44,531 nt of DNA from Sporolactobacillus sp. THM7-7 (lineage in GTDB: Bacteria > Bacillota > Bacilli > Bacillales > Sporolactobacillaceae): the NCBI RefSeq assembly GCF_004153225.1, contig NZ_SEMB01000028.1, forward strand, positions 1-44,531, read 5' to 3'. Every line of letters begins with the position of its first letter. Within the stretch, counting starts at the first letter, position 1. A program made the translations under genes and the position numbers. Below the pieces are notes generated by a model. It worked only from the letters and a program-made list of their open reading frames with translations, did not search any database and had not been told where the DNA came from. Positions 7,776 to 16,477 of the stretch are shown here, in pieces.

Positions 7776-8597
7776 TTAAACCTCCAAATAACCCGGATGC
7801 GGGGTGACGCCGAATGCTCTGGCCAGGTCATTCAGTTCCCGGTCGGTAATGGTCTGTTTTATATTCCCTCCCTGGGTCTGAACCGTCGTCCAAATCTGAG
7901 CCGCTTTCTCGATCGTCTCAATTAGGCCAAAGGCTTCATCAATAGAGGAACCGCTGGCGAAGATGCCATGCTGCGGCCAGATGACCGAGCTGAACTGTTC
8001 CAGTTTTTGGGCGGTCGCCTGGCCGATGGCAATTGTGCCTGGCACCATCCAAGGGATGATGCCGATGCCTTCGGGGAAAACAACCAATGATTCGGTTTGC
8101 ATCTTCCATAGAGTCTTGGTGAATGTTTTTTCGTCAAGCGGCTGCGTGAAGGTCATCGCAATCAGATGCGTCGGGTGGCAATGCATGATCACGCGCTGCG
8201 CCTTGTTCTGTTTCAGACGTGTCTGATGTCCCATCAGGTGTGTGGGAAATTCACTGGTTGGCCGGCCGCCGTCATTGAAGCCCCACATGAGATCGACGTA
8301 TTTGCCGTTTTCAGCAATCCGGACCAATCCTAGATCCCGTTCCGGAAAATCTATGATATTTCTGAAATAGCGTCCGGTTCCCGTGACCAGGAAGTACGTT
8401 CCGACTAACTGTTCTTCGCTGCATGCAATGGGGATACGGCGTAGGACTTCACATGTATCCTCATAGGGTTTTACTTCTTCCTTGGTTAAGCGATAGCTGA
8501 CATTGCCGCCATTGCGTTCGTCCCATCCATGTTGATAGAGTTTGTCAGTGATTTTCGCGACTTCTCTCACATAGAGTGAATCCACAAATCTGTTCAT
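7776..8597 (-). CDS. rhaD: Rhamnulose-1-phosphate aldolase
   Basis: This 273-aa class II zinc aldolase cleaves L-rhamnulose-1-phosphate to dihydroxyacetone phosphate and L-lactaldehyde. RhaD features in order: NGGNVSYRL near residue 30, [23 protein letters not shown], the zinc site [26 protein letters not shown], and [11 protein letters not shown] with the third metal His. Length equals the E. coli enzyme (274 aa). It is the last gene of the minus-strand rha operon, 21 bases behind rhaA, with GGGAGACAGG upstream of the ATG. Confidence 0.95.
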   Translation of the reverse strand: MNRFVDSLYVREVAKITDKLYQHGWDERNGGNVSYRLTKEEVKPYEDTCEVLRRIPIACSEEQLVGTYFLVTGTGRYFRNIIDFPERDLGLVRIAENGKYVDLMWGFNDGGRPTSEFPTHLMGHQTRLKQNKAQRVIMHCHPTHLIAMTFTQPLDEKTFTKTLWKMQTESLVVFPEGIGIIPWMVPGTIAIGQATAQKLEQFSSVIWPQHGIFASGSSIDEAFGLIETIEKAAQIWTTVQTQGGNIKQTITDRELNDLARAFGVTPHPGYLEV

Positions 8598-8618
8598 TTT
8601 CCTGTCTCCCTTGCATTT

Positions 8619-9887
8619 TCATCCGTTCCGTTTGAATAAAACGTCTTTTTCATATTGGCGGATGTCTTTTAGCCAATCGCCACCTACGGGTACATTATTT
8701 TTCATGCAGAAGTAGTCCCAGACGGCGCCGAATGGATAGGATTTCAATTCTTCAGTTAAGGCTAGACGGGTGGTGAAATCGCCTTCGTTTTCAGCTTTTT
8801 TCAAGCGGTCGATCGGTGAGAGCATTGCTTGGAGGATGGCTTTTTGCGAAGCGCGTACGCCAATGACCCAGGCTGCGATCCGATTGATTGTCGCATCAAA
8901 GAAATCCAGTCCGATGTTGGTTTTCTTTAACTCATTGTCGCGCACCAATGACCGCATGATTCGGATTAAGGCGTCATCCAGAATCACCACATGATCGCTG
9001 TCCCAGCGAACGGGACGGGACACATGCAGCATTAAACCCTTTCCGAAGAGCAGGAATGCGGAAAATTTATCGGAGACGTCTTCCGTCGGATGGAAGTGGC
9101 CGGCGTCGATCGTCCATAATTTATCCCGTGTCAAGGCATAATTGCTATAGAATTCATGCGAACCGACCGTGTAGGATTCGACGCCTGTACCGAACAGTTT
9201 ACCTTCAAAAGCTTCGATCGTGTATGTCTCATCGATGGGCTCTTTAATGATTTGATCCAGCGAATGGGTCAGGCGCTGTCGCGGGGACTGTTTATCAATG
9301 GGATTATCTTTGTAACCGTCTGGAATCCAGAAATTGTTCACCGACTGTTGTTTCAGTTCTTTCCCAAAGTAGGCCGCGATCTTGCGGCTACGTTTGCCGT
9401 GTTCAATCCAAAAATCGCGAATATTTTTATCGGGGCTGGCTAATGTAAATCCGTTTTTCAGCTTTGGATGGGAAAAGAAGGTGCCGTTCATGTCCAGACC
9501 GACGCCCTCGGCTTTGGCCCAGTCCACCCAATATTTGAAATCTTCCGGTTCAAGCTCATCCAAATCTTTTTTCTTTTCCGTCACCGCATAGATGGCATGC
9601 AGCTGTACCTTGTGCTGGCCGGGAATCAAGGATAAACATTTTGAAAGGTCGCTGCTTAATTCGTCGGGGGTTCGCGCCATACCGGGATAATCGCCGCTGA
9701 CACCGATGCCGCCGGTGAGTGCCGCATCAGGAAACAGAAACCCGTGAATGTCATCTCCCTGCCAGCAATGAATCGATATTTTTACTTTTTGCAAGTCTTC
9801 CATGGCCTTTTCCGTATCCACACCGATGGCGGCGTAACGTTCTTTGGCGAATGCATAGGCTTGAGCAACCTTTTGATCCTTGTTCAT
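8619..9887 (-). CDS. rhaA: L-rhamnose isomerase
   Basis: This 422-aa enzyme interconverts L-rhamnose and L-rhamnulose using two divalent metals. Diagnostic segments are ISIHCWQGDDIHGF near the N-terminus, EGVGLDMNGTFFSHPK, FWIPDGYKDNP, VGSHEFYSNYALT (metal Glu), LWTIDAGHFHPTE (metal Asp and His), and SRPVRWDSDHVV (metal Asp). The length is that of the family (419 aa in E. coli). An AGGGGGACGATCC ribosome site precedes the ATG at 9887. Intact, in contrast to rhaM immediately upstream. Confidence 0.96.
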   Translation of the reverse strand: MNKDQKVAQAYAFAKERYAAIGVDTEKAMEDLQKVKISIHCWQGDDIHGFLFPDAALTGGIGVSGDYPGMARTPDELSSDLSKCLSLIPGQHKVQLHAIYAVTEKKKDLDELEPEDFKYWVDWAKAEGVGLDMNGTFFSHPKLKNGFTLASPDKNIRDFWIEHGKRSRKIAAYFGKELKQQSVNNFWIPDGYKDNPIDKQSPRQRLTHSLDQIIKEPIDETYTIEAFEGKLFGTGVESYTVGSHEFYSNYALTRDKLWTIDAGHFHPTEDVSDKFSAFLLFGKGLMLHVSRPVRWDSDHVVILDDALIRIMRSLVRDNELKKTNIGLDFFDATINRIAAWVIGVRASQKAILQAMLSPIDRLKKAENEGDFTTRLALTEELKSYPFGAVWDYFCMKNNVPVGGDWLKDIRQYEKDVLFKRNG

Positions 9888-9907
9888 TGGATCGTCCCCC
9901 TTTTCCG

Positions 9908-10222
9908 TTAATCAAGATGAAAGACTTCTTTTAAATCGAGAGTGACCGGACGATAATCCGGATGGGTTTTCATCAATGGCTCCATGTATTTCCACCATTT
10001 CTTGCAAATCGGCGTCTGGGCAATCTGGTTATATTGGTTTATATTCGGTACTTCCAAGTAGGCAAACAGCTCTCCGTTTTCTTTGTTTAAAAATATGGAA
10101 TAGTTGGTCGCCCCATGATCTTTTAACGTTTTTTTCATTTCCGGCCACAGGTCGGCGTGGCGCCTCTCGTATTCGTCAAAATACGCTTCGTGTCAATACA
10201 TGATTTGGGCGATTCGCTTCAT
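9908..10222 (-). pseudogene. rhaM: L-rhamnose mutarotase, interrupted by an in-frame TGA at codon 10
   Basis: RhaM converts alpha- and beta-L-rhamnose. Read from ATG 10222, the gene is exactly 104 codons plus a stop, the E. coli length. It begins MKRIAQIMY, then TGA (10195-10193), then HEAYFDEYERRHADLWPEM, and runs on normally to KKWWKYMEPLM and EVFHLD. The rest is clean, so the lesion is a single-base nonsense mutation (for example TGG or CGA to TGA) or a sequencing error. Restart at an internal ATG (10138) would give 76 aa lacking the first strand and part of the active site, including the residues around His/Tyr of the N-terminal half. The start overlaps the end of rhaB by 4 bases (ATGA), so translational coupling would have been normal. 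Confidence 0.85.
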
Positions 10223-11691
10223 GATGTTTCTTCCTTTCGCGCCAGGAAGGCTTGATAATCGCTTAACACTCTGGCATATTTACCTGATTCAGGATGATAA
10301 GTCTTTATTTGAAATGACTGAGCGATCGCTTCTCTTGCTGCAGCCAAATCTTTAAAGTTGCCGGTTGCGATCATTTGAACGAGAATGTTTCCGGTCGCAG
10401 TTGCCTCCGATGGACCCGCTTTTACTTCAATGTTCGCCAAAGTGCTGGTCCATTGATTGAGAAGCGTAATATGGCTGCCGCCGCCAACAATATTTAATAC
10501 ATTGATCGGCTGTTTCGTTATACGCCGTAATTTCCCTATTTCATGGGCATAGCATAAGGCCAGATTACTGTAGACAGCCGCCGCCAGCTCACCGGTCGTT
10601 TCCGGTGATTTCTGATTCGTTTCAAGGCAATAACGCTTTAATTCATGAATCATACTGTCCGGATTGACGAATCGATCGTCGTTGATGTCGATAAACTGCT
10701 GAAAAGGTGGAATTTGTGTAGCTTGTTCGGCCATTTCGGCAAAGGAATATCGATTATTCTGTTCTCGGCGAATGCTTTGAACGATCCATAGACCCATGAT
10801 GTTTTTTAGAAAGCGATAGGTGCCATAGGCTCCCCATTCATTAGTGTAATTTTCCCTGAAAGCTTCGAGACCGTTTTCCGGCGTATTTCGTTCTCTTCCA
10901 AGCAGTGACCAGGTACCCGAACTTAGAAAGGCCCAATCGTTGCCCTTTCCCGGCGTGCCGACAACAGCTGAAGCCGTGTCGTGCGTCGCCACCGTAATGA
11001 CTTCGCAGTCAGGAATATGAAACCTCTGGCGCCATTTTTGGCGGATGCGGCCCAGCACGGTCCCTGATTCGACTAAAGGTGGAAATTGTTCCGGAGAAAC
11101 ATTGACTTTTTTTAATAAATCTTTGTCAAATAGCCCTTCCCGCAGGTTCAGCATTTGAGTGGTCGACGCATTGGTCACTTCGGTGACGGCACGGCCAGTC
11201 AGCACGTAACCGATGTAGTCCGGAATCATCATGATTTTATCGGTCTTTTCAAGATCCGAACGATTTTCTTTATATAACTGATAAAGTGTATTGAACTCGA
11301 GAAACTGAATGCCGGTTTTTCTGTAGATGTATTCCTTTGAAAAATCAGAAGTCATCTCTTCCATGGCCTGGCGGGTGCGCCGATCTCGATAACTGATCGG
11401 ATTTTGCTGCTTTTTTCCGTCCATGCCGACAAGAACATAATCGACCGCCCAAGTATCAATGCCGATCTTGGCCTGGCGAATCCCCAACTCCCAAGCTTTT
11501 TCAAGTCCTTTAAAAATTTCTTTAACCAAGTCATCTATATCCCATCGATCATGACCCATTTCTTTTTTAAATCCATTAGGAAAACGATGGATCTCCTTGA
11601 TTTGGATACCGGGTCCCGTTTTTACCCCCCAAATCAGACGCCCGCTCGAAGCTCCAATATCCACGGCAATATAATCGGTCAGGATCATCAC
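10219..11691 (-). CDS. rhaB: Rhamnulokinase
   Basis: This 490-aa FGGY-family kinase phosphorylates L-rhamnulose at C1. Seen: [15 protein letters not shown] (N-terminal ATP/phosphate loop), [13 protein letters not shown] with the catalytic Asp region, [35 protein letters not shown], and the C-terminal [17 protein letters not shown] adenosine motif. Starts GTG 11691 or ATG 11688 lie unusually close to the GGGAGG ribosome site (rc of 11692-11698), so the exact start is uncertain by a few codons. It is the first intact gene of the operon. A cre site lies about 17 bases upstream of the start, which indicates CcpA-mediated carbon catabolite repression. Confidence 0.95.
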   Translation of the reverse strand: MMILTDYIAVDIGASSGRLIWGVKTGPGIQIKEIHRFPNGFKKEMGHDRWDIDDLVKEIFKGLEKAWELGIRQAKIGIDTWAVDYVLVGMDGKKQQNPISYRDRRTRQAMEEMTSDFSKEYIYRKTGIQFLEFNTLYQLYKENRSDLEKTDKIMMIPDYIGYVLTGRAVTEVTNASTTQMLNLREGLFDKDLLKKVNVSPEQFPPLVESGTVLGRIRQKWRQRFHIPDCEVITVATHDTASAVVGTPGKGNDWAFLSSGTWSLLGRERNTPENGLEAFRENYTNEWGAYGTYRFLKNIMGLWIVQSIRREQNNRYSFAEMAEQATQIPPFQQFIDINDDRFVNPDSMIHELKRYCLETNQKSPETTGELAAAVYSNLALCYAHEIGKLRRITKQPINVLNIVGGGSHITLLNQWTSTLANIEVKAGPSEATATGNILVQMIATGNFKDLAAAREAIAQSFQIKTYHPESGKYARVLSDYQAFLARKEETS

Positions 11692-11707
11692 CTCCCGGTT
11701 TTACTAG

Positions 11708-11721
11708 AAAACGTTTTCAAA
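11708..11721. promoter_or_regulatory. cre site (CcpA operator) in front of rhaB
   Basis: AGAAAACGTTTTCA matches the consensus TGWAANCGNTNWCA at 13 of 14 positions, with a perfect GAAAACGTTTTC palindrome core. Position just upstream of the rhaB ribosome site fits repression by a CcpA roadblock when a preferred sugar is present. Confidence 0.75.
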
Positions 11722-11765
11722 ACTATTAAAACAATTTTCAATGTCATTAATTAATGAAGTAAATA

Positions 11766-11789
11766 TCATATTCACATATTTATGACACT
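11766..11789. promoter_or_regulatory. Candidate RhaR-type half-sites upstream of rhaB
   Basis: TCATATTCACA (11766-11776) recurs exactly at 12284-12294 in the leader of the AraC-type regulator. TATGACAC (11782-11789) is the reverse complement of GTGTCATA, also present at 12281-12288. A 12-bp palindrome CATTAATTAATG lies at 11747-11758. Shared words in front of operon and regulator suggest binding sites of the regulator itself. Inference from repetition only. Confidence 0.4.
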
Positions 11790-12222
11790 TATTGTTTCAA
11801 ATGAATCATTGATTTTTGTCCCTTTTTTTTCCTGGTGTAACATTCTTCCGTAATCGTTTCCAAAGAACGTCCTCGTGTATTGGGCGTCCAAATGGTTCCA
11901 ATCAGTAAAGAAACCGCTAACAAAGTAATCACTACTGTTCCGGAAGCCATAAAACCGAGCGACGTTAAAAGGGTAGGGAAAATGATGGACCAAACGCCGG
12001 CTGAACCGCGGACCACGAAAAACATGAAGCCTGAGAACCAGCGCGGTAGTTCGTTGGAAATCATTCGGTGGCCCATAATGCGTAGAAAGCCTGCGCACCG
12101 ATGCCTACCGACAGTCCCCATAAAACTACAAAAATCCATAAGCTGACCCAGTTGCTAATGCCGACATAGGTTAAGACGATCCAGGAGATGACAGCCATGG
12201 CAGCACCTGCGAAAAACCGCTT
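11789..12222 (-). pseudogene. Truncated MFS sugar-porter (probable rhamnose transporter) with stop and frameshift
   Basis: Read leftward from 12222, the sequence gives KRFFAGAAMAVISWIVLTYVG, WIFVVLWGLSVGIGAQAFYALWATE, then TGA (12063-12061) exactly where sugar porters have Leu of ELFPT, then FPTNYRAGSQ, then a one-base deletion near 12031 that shifts to the frame of GFMFFVVRGSAGVWS, SLETITEE and the normal C-terminus, ending at 11789. These are TM9 to TM12 of a sugar:H+ symporter. The first eight membrane segments are gone and the 5' break abuts the regulator promoter. At least three independent lesions make this a dead gene. It was presumably the first gene of the rha operon. Confidence 0.85.
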
Positions 12223-12283
12223 ACAATTTCTTTTTACCTTATCCTTGCTTGTGATACAATAACATTAACCAATATATCGAGTG

Positions 12284-12294
12284 TCATATTCACA
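12284..12294. promoter_or_regulatory. Second copy of TCATATTCACA, in the regulator leader
   Basis: The 11-mer TCATATTCACA lies within GTGTCATATTCACAGGAGAGG, directly over the upstream side of the ribosome site of the AraC-family gene at 12307. It repeats 11766-11776. A weak TACAAT -10 lies at 12255-12260. Binding here would give autoregulation. Confidence 0.35.
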
Positions 12295-12306
12295 GGAGAG
12301 GATCAG

Positions 12307-13302
12307 ATGGATGCAAAAATGGTCAATCATCTGAAAGCTAAAACAGCTATTGAAATGGAGCAGTTAAAAACGCATCGTTTTGTTGCAGACATTCCTGATT
12401 ATGCCCGCAAGGATCAAGTAACGGATTTTGTCTTGCAAAAAGGCTACTTTTTTAATAATAAGGATGTTTATATCAGCAAACATAACCGTTATGCGGATTA
12501 TCCGCTGCACACCCATGAATTTCTAGAAATCAATTACATGATGTCCGGTCACTGTCGCCAAATCGTTGACGGTCAGCCCATTGAATTACGGACACACGAT
12601 TTATTGCTGCTGGATATTGGCTGCAGGCATGAGATTAAAGAGCTTGGGGACAACGATATCCTGATCAACATCCTATTTCGCAATAAAAACATCAGTATTT
12701 CGTGGCTGAACAATTTGAAGCGAAGTAACAGCCTACTTTACGACTTTTTACTTAATACTTCTTATGGGAAAAAGAATCGGAGCAACTTCATCATTTTTAA
12801 CAACAGGCAGAATGCTCGCATCGTCCAAACGATCGATGCGCTGATTGAAGAATATCTCAATAAGCAGCCGTATTATAATGCGATTACTTCCTCATATTTA
12901 AATATTTTGCTGACCCAGCTGGTTCGTTATTACCGACTCAAGCAGCCAAAGAGATTAAGCAGCAGTCAGTCGCTTGTCATCAAAGTGCTGCAAGATATGG
13001 AACGCGATTATGCCGATTTAACTTTAGAACAGGAAGCGAAGAAATACAGCTACAATAAAAATTACCTCAGTAATCTTTTGAAAAAAGAGACGGGTAAATC
13101 GTTTAATGTATTACTTACACAGCAGCGGATCATGAATGCGCATGTCCTGCTGACATCGACAGCCAGCAATATTCGCGACATCATGTACCGTGTTGGTATG
13201 ACCAACAAAACGTTTTTCTATAAGAAATACAAAGAATACTACCATGAACTCCCCGGTGAGACGCGTCAGAACAGTACAAATGAGAGTCCGTATTCGTTTT
13301 AG
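12307..13302 (+). CDS. AraC-family transcriptional regulator of the rhamnose operon
   Basis: The 331-aa protein has an N-terminal cupin ligand domain (about 45-130: YADYPLHTHEFLEINYMMSG, DLLLLDIGCRHEI) and a C-terminal double helix-turn-helix (about 225-325: LTLEQEAKKYSYNKNYLSNL, ETGKSF, then NIRDIMYRVGMTNKTFFYKK). These are RhaR/RhaS features. The gene is divergent from the rha operon, ATG 12307 follows CAGGAGAGG, and the promoter region directly abuts the broken transporter. It presumably activates rhaBMAD with L-rhamnose. The function is inferred from context; family assignment is secure. Confidence 0.88.
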   Translation: MDAKMVNHLKAKTAIEMEQLKTHRFVADIPDYARKDQVTDFVLQKGYFFNNKDVYISKHNRYADYPLHTHEFLEINYMMSGHCRQIVDGQPIELRTHDLLLLDIGCRHEIKELGDNDILINILFRNKNISISWLNNLKRSNSLLYDFLLNTSYGKKNRSNFIIFNNRQNARIVQTIDALIEEYLNKQPYYNAITSSYLNILLTQLVRYYRLKQPKRLSSSQSLVIKVLQDMERDYADLTLEQEAKKYSYNKNYLSNLLKKETGKSFNVLLTQQRIMNAHVLLTSTASNIRDIMYRVGMTNKTFFYKKYKEYYHELPGETRQNSTNESPYSF

Positions 13303-13728
13303 GCGTTTGATGATAATAGCTTTTTAGAAAGAGGGAAACTCGCGGAAGGTGGCCGCGGCACTGTATCGATTCCGGATGGCATGATGCTTAGTTGAAGCAC
13401 TTTTAAGTCTCCAGATCTATGTTACTGAATGGCCCTTGTCTAAAATGGCGAAACGTTTGGATAGGATGAAGATCTTATCCAAGTGTTTTTATAGACTATT
13501 GACGGCTTCAAAAAAATTCCTGATTCATTAAGGTGAATTAATTTGTCATGCCGCTCTTCAAAATAATATGGGCGTTTGATAAACTATGATTAATCATTGA
13601 CCGCTTAATGATATCCTCCAGCGAAATTCTTCTTCTTTGTCGTGAAAAATAACTTAAAAACCAGTTCCTATCGAGCATCACCAGCAAATAATAATAAATC
13701 ATAAATTATATCCGAGGAGATGAGGTTC
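13303..13728. other. Non-coding stretch after the AraC-type regulator
   Basis: Two plus-strand hairpins are visible: TGCTT/AAGCA (13385-13399) followed by CTTTT, and TTGGATA/TATCCAA (13457-13482) followed by GTGTTTTT to 13490. The second is the better candidate terminator for the regulator, although it lies 155 bases after the stop codon. No coding remnant was recognised in the rest. Confidence 0.4.
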
Positions 13729-14052
13729 TTGAGCGACAAACTTTTAATGCAAATCGTAGAAAAGTTGGATAAAATTGACGGACACATGATTCATTTCGAG
13801 AGCCGCATGGACAGACTTAACGGATGTATGATTCATTTTGAAAGCCGCATGGACAAAATGGAACAAGAAATGGCGGAGTTTAGAGAAGAAACCCGGAAAA
13901 AATTAAATATTATCACGGAACAAGTGGTTAACAACTCAGAACAATTAACGTCTCTTAGTGAAAGACAGGATAAGCAGGATAAGATTTTAGAGACTCTCGC
14001 TGTCCGATCTATCGAACATGAAGCGGATATCAAAGCCTTGAAGAGAGCGTAA
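13729..14052 (+). CDS. Small coiled-coil protein with a 14-residue tandem repeat
   Basis: TTG 13729 is preferred because GAGGAG at 13714-13719 sits about nine bases before it and directly against an ATG at 13720 that would leave no spacing. The product is 107 aa, soluble and strongly heptad-like throughout (LLMQIVEKLDKID, KLNIITEQVVNNSEQLTSL, HEADIKALKRA). Residues of the form MIHFESRMD recur after 14 residues; the DNA repeat is 42 bases (13780-13821 and 13822-13863) and nearly identical. It resembles small Bacillales coiled-coil hypothetical proteins. No function is recognised and no partner is evident: the neighbouring genes are a sugar regulator and a hydrolase operon. Confidence 0.65.
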   Translation: MSDKLLMQIVEKLDKIDGHMIHFESRMDRLNGCMIHFESRMDKMEQEMAEFREETRKKLNIITEQVVNNSEQLTSLSERQDKQDKILETLAVRSIEHEADIKALKRA

Positions 14053-14518
14053 TCATTGTTTCCCTGCCCCGCTGCTCGTTCCGCATATAACCGTACATCG
14101 ATCATTTTCCTCAAACCTACTTGCTTCTTACGACGAAAGCGTATAACGTTTTCTGCCTCTACATGGTACCTTACGCTTATGCTCATCTGACAGACCCCGG
14201 TGTATTCCCAAATGTATTTTGTCAATAACAAATGTTTTTTATCGGATTTATCACAGGGCCATCTCATTTTTAAAGATCCCTCACCTCTTGTGCTCCAAAT
14301 CGAAGTCAGGAAAAATCGGCATGAATGTTAACTTTAATCACATAACTTGTGAAAAGTTTATAAAAAGAGGTTTATAGAATTGGAGATTATTTCTAAAGAT
14401 TTTGCGATGTGTCTCATGATATAGTTTATTTAACAAACGTGAAATTATTTGACACGATTCGACAGTTTCATGCAATCATTTTTTCTGAATATTTTAATTC
14501 ATTGGGGGCGTTTGTTTC
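14053..14518. other. Non-coding region upstream of the M20/ABC operon
   Basis: No convincing gene is seen. TTGACA at 14449-14454 is a good -35 candidate for the M20 operon, but the -10 at 17 bases (GCAATC) is poor. A minus-strand ORF covering 13833-14267 mostly shadows the coiled-coil gene and has no recognisable domain. Confidence 0.3.
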
Positions 14519-15667
14519 TTGAAAAAGTCTGAACAGGATTCAGTTGCTTTTTTACAGGACTTATTGAGGATTGACAGTACAAATCCTCCTGGCGATGAAT
14601 CTATCTTGCGAGACAAGATCAGGCAAAGAGCTCTATTGCTCAATTTGGAGACTGAAGTTCAGTCAGTTAATAAAGACAGGGCAAATTTAATCGTTAAGCT
14701 GAAAGGAAATGGTAATAAACCTTCGTTAATTTTTTGCGGACATATGGATACGGTTGGTGTTGGCCGTTCTCGTTGGACATTCGACCCGTTTTCAGGAGAA
14801 ATTAGCGAAGGAAAAATGTATGGCCGCGGTGCTTCAGACATGAAAAGCGGCCTGGCCGCGATGCTGGAAGCAATGGGGAGAATCAGAAAAAATTCTAGAG
14901 GACATGAATTTGGCGACCTGATTCTGGTAGCAACAGTAGGCGAGGAAGTGGATTGCCTGGGAGCCAAACATGCTGTCAAGACCGATGTGTTTGACAGAGC
15001 CGGGGCTATGGTGATTGCGGAACCGTCCAATAGAGAAGTTGTGATTACTCATAAAGGAGCACTCTGGCTAAAAATTACAACATATGGGAAAACCTCCCAT
15101 GCATCGATGCCTGAATACGGTATTAATGCAGTCGACGGTATGTCTAAAATAATGGCTCTTTTGAATGAGAACTTTTTTTCATTAGACAAGAAAAATAAAT
15201 TGCTAGGCAGACCGACAATTAATATTGGAACGATTCGCGGCGGAATCCAGACAAATGTGGTTCCCGATCAATGTGAAATGACTGTTGATATACGTACGCT
15301 TCCAGAAATGGATCATCAGCAAATCCTGAGTCATCTCGAACGGAAAATAGATGAACTAGGAATACGTTACAAGATTGATGTGCTGCACGATCTGGCTCCT
15401 CTTGATACAAAACCGAATAACGATTTTGTAAAAAAAGCGGTATCCGTTAATGAACAGATAACAGGCAGGAAATCATCGCCTCAGGGCATTAACTTTTACA
15501 CCGATGGTTCCATTATCTGTCAACACAAAGCATTTCCGATTGTGATCTATGGACCGGGAGAAAGAGAGTTGGCGCATCAGCCAAATGAATTTGTTGAGGT
15601 TGATAAATATCTACAGTCCATCGATTTTTATGTTCGACTAACCGAAGCATATTTTCAGGATGTTTGA
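14519..15667 (+). CDS. M20-family metallohydrolase (ArgE/DapE-type deacylase)
   Basis: Begins at TTG 14519 behind GGGGGCG and gives 382 aa. Two-zinc M20 signature: IFCGHMDTVGVG (first metal His and catalytic Asp), YGRGASDMKSGLAAML (bridging Asp), LVATVGEEVDCLGAKH (general-base Glu and metal Glu), VIAEPSN, and a dimerisation domain around HKGALWLKITTYGKTSHAS, with the last metal His in the ERELAHQPNEFV region. It cleaves an N-acyl or peptide amide bond in the cytosol. It opens an operon that continues with five ABC transporter genes and an amidase, so the substrate is probably an imported N-acylated compound. Which one cannot be read from sequence. Confidence 0.88.
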   Translation: MKKSEQDSVAFLQDLLRIDSTNPPGDESILRDKIRQRALLLNLETEVQSVNKDRANLIVKLKGNGNKPSLIFCGHMDTVGVGRSRWTFDPFSGEISEGKMYGRGASDMKSGLAAMLEAMGRIRKNSRGHEFGDLILVATVGEEVDCLGAKHAVKTDVFDRAGAMVIAEPSNREVVITHKGALWLKITTYGKTSHASMPEYGINAVDGMSKIMALLNENFFSLDKKNKLLGRPTINIGTIRGGIQTNVVPDQCEMTVDIRTLPEMDHQQILSHLERKIDELGIRYKIDVLHDLAPLDTKPNNDFVKKAVSVNEQITGRKSSPQGINFYTDGSIICQHKAFPIVIYGPGERELAHQPNEFVEVDKYLQSIDFYVRLTEAYFQDV

Positions 15668-15688
15668 TTCTGACATTTAAGCTGGGGA

Positions 15689-16477
15689 GTGAGACCAATA
15701 AGCATTCTAGACATCCAACATGTCAGCAAACTCTTTGGTGGCGTTAAGGCTTTGGAGGATATCAATCTTCAGGTGAACGCGGGAGATTTTATTGGCTTAA
15801 TCGGTCCGAATGGATCGGGAAAGACCACTCTCCTTAATATCATCACGGGCATGTATACACCTTCTTCAGGTGACATTATTTTTAATCGGACCCCGATTGG
15901 GCAAGCTGAGCCGCACGAAATTGCCAGATTAGGGATCGCGAGGACATTTCAGCATATCCGCTTATGCAACGAATTAAGCGCGCTGGATAATATTATCATT
16001 GGTTACTTTGGGAGAAGTCGCTTTTCCATTCGGCATTTGTTTTTTCAGGGAAAAAAGGTCAGGCAGAAACAATTAGCCGACGCCGAAAAAGCTGTTGCAT
16101 TTGTTCGGTTCTTTTCGGAAGAATTAGTAGACCGCTTATTTGATAAGGTCAAAGATCTCCCCTATATCGATAGAAGGCGAATCGAGATCTGCCGGGCTCT
16201 CGTTACTGAACCAAAAATTCTGCTGCTGGATGAACCGACTGCGGGCATGAATCCCGAAGAAACAATGGAAGTGATTGATGATATTATTAAGATCCGCGAA
16301 TCCTATCAGGATATGGCGATTATCATGATCGAACATGATATGGATGTCATACACAAAATATCCAATCGTGTCGTTTGTCTCAATTATGGAAAAAAGATTG
16401 CGGAGGGGACATTTGCCGAAGTCGCGAATAATCAAGAAGTGCAATCTGCTTACCTTGGGGGAGAGACAATTGCTTGA
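15689..16477 (+). CDS. livG: Branched-chain-type ABC transporter ATP-binding protein
   Basis: LivG-type ATPase, about 262 aa. Walker A is GPNGSGKTTLLN, the Q-loop segment is FQHIRL, the signature region is LPYIDRRRIEICRALV (the family form of the ABC signature, here with ID where LivG usually has GQ), Walker B is ILLLDEPTAGMNPEE, followed by IMIEHDMDVIHKI. Start is uncertain: GTG 15689 lies inside the likely ribosome site GGGGAGTGAG, and the codon at the best spacing is ATA 15698, so a non-standard start is possible. The stop overlaps the livF start. Confidence 0.92.
   Translation: MRPISILDIQHVSKLFGGVKALEDINLQVNAGDFIGLIGPNGSGKTTLLNIITGMYTPSSGDIIFNRTPIGQAEPHEIARLGIARTFQHIRLCNELSALDNIIIGYFGRSRFSIRHLFFQGKKVRQKQLADAEKAVAFVRFFSEELVDRLFDKVKDLPYIDRRRIEICRALVTEPKILLLDEPTAGMNPEETMEVIDDIIKIRESYQDMAIIMIEHDMDVIHKISNRVVCLNYGKKIAEGTFAEVANNQEVQSAYLGGETIA

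Noticed and set aside
13833-14267. 144-codon minus-strand ORF.
   Set aside because: Half of it mirrors the coiled-coil gene; no domain, no ribosome site.
16335-16469. Upstream extension of livF to 16335.
   Set aside because: It overlaps livG by 143 bases and the family N-terminus starts at TTG 16470.
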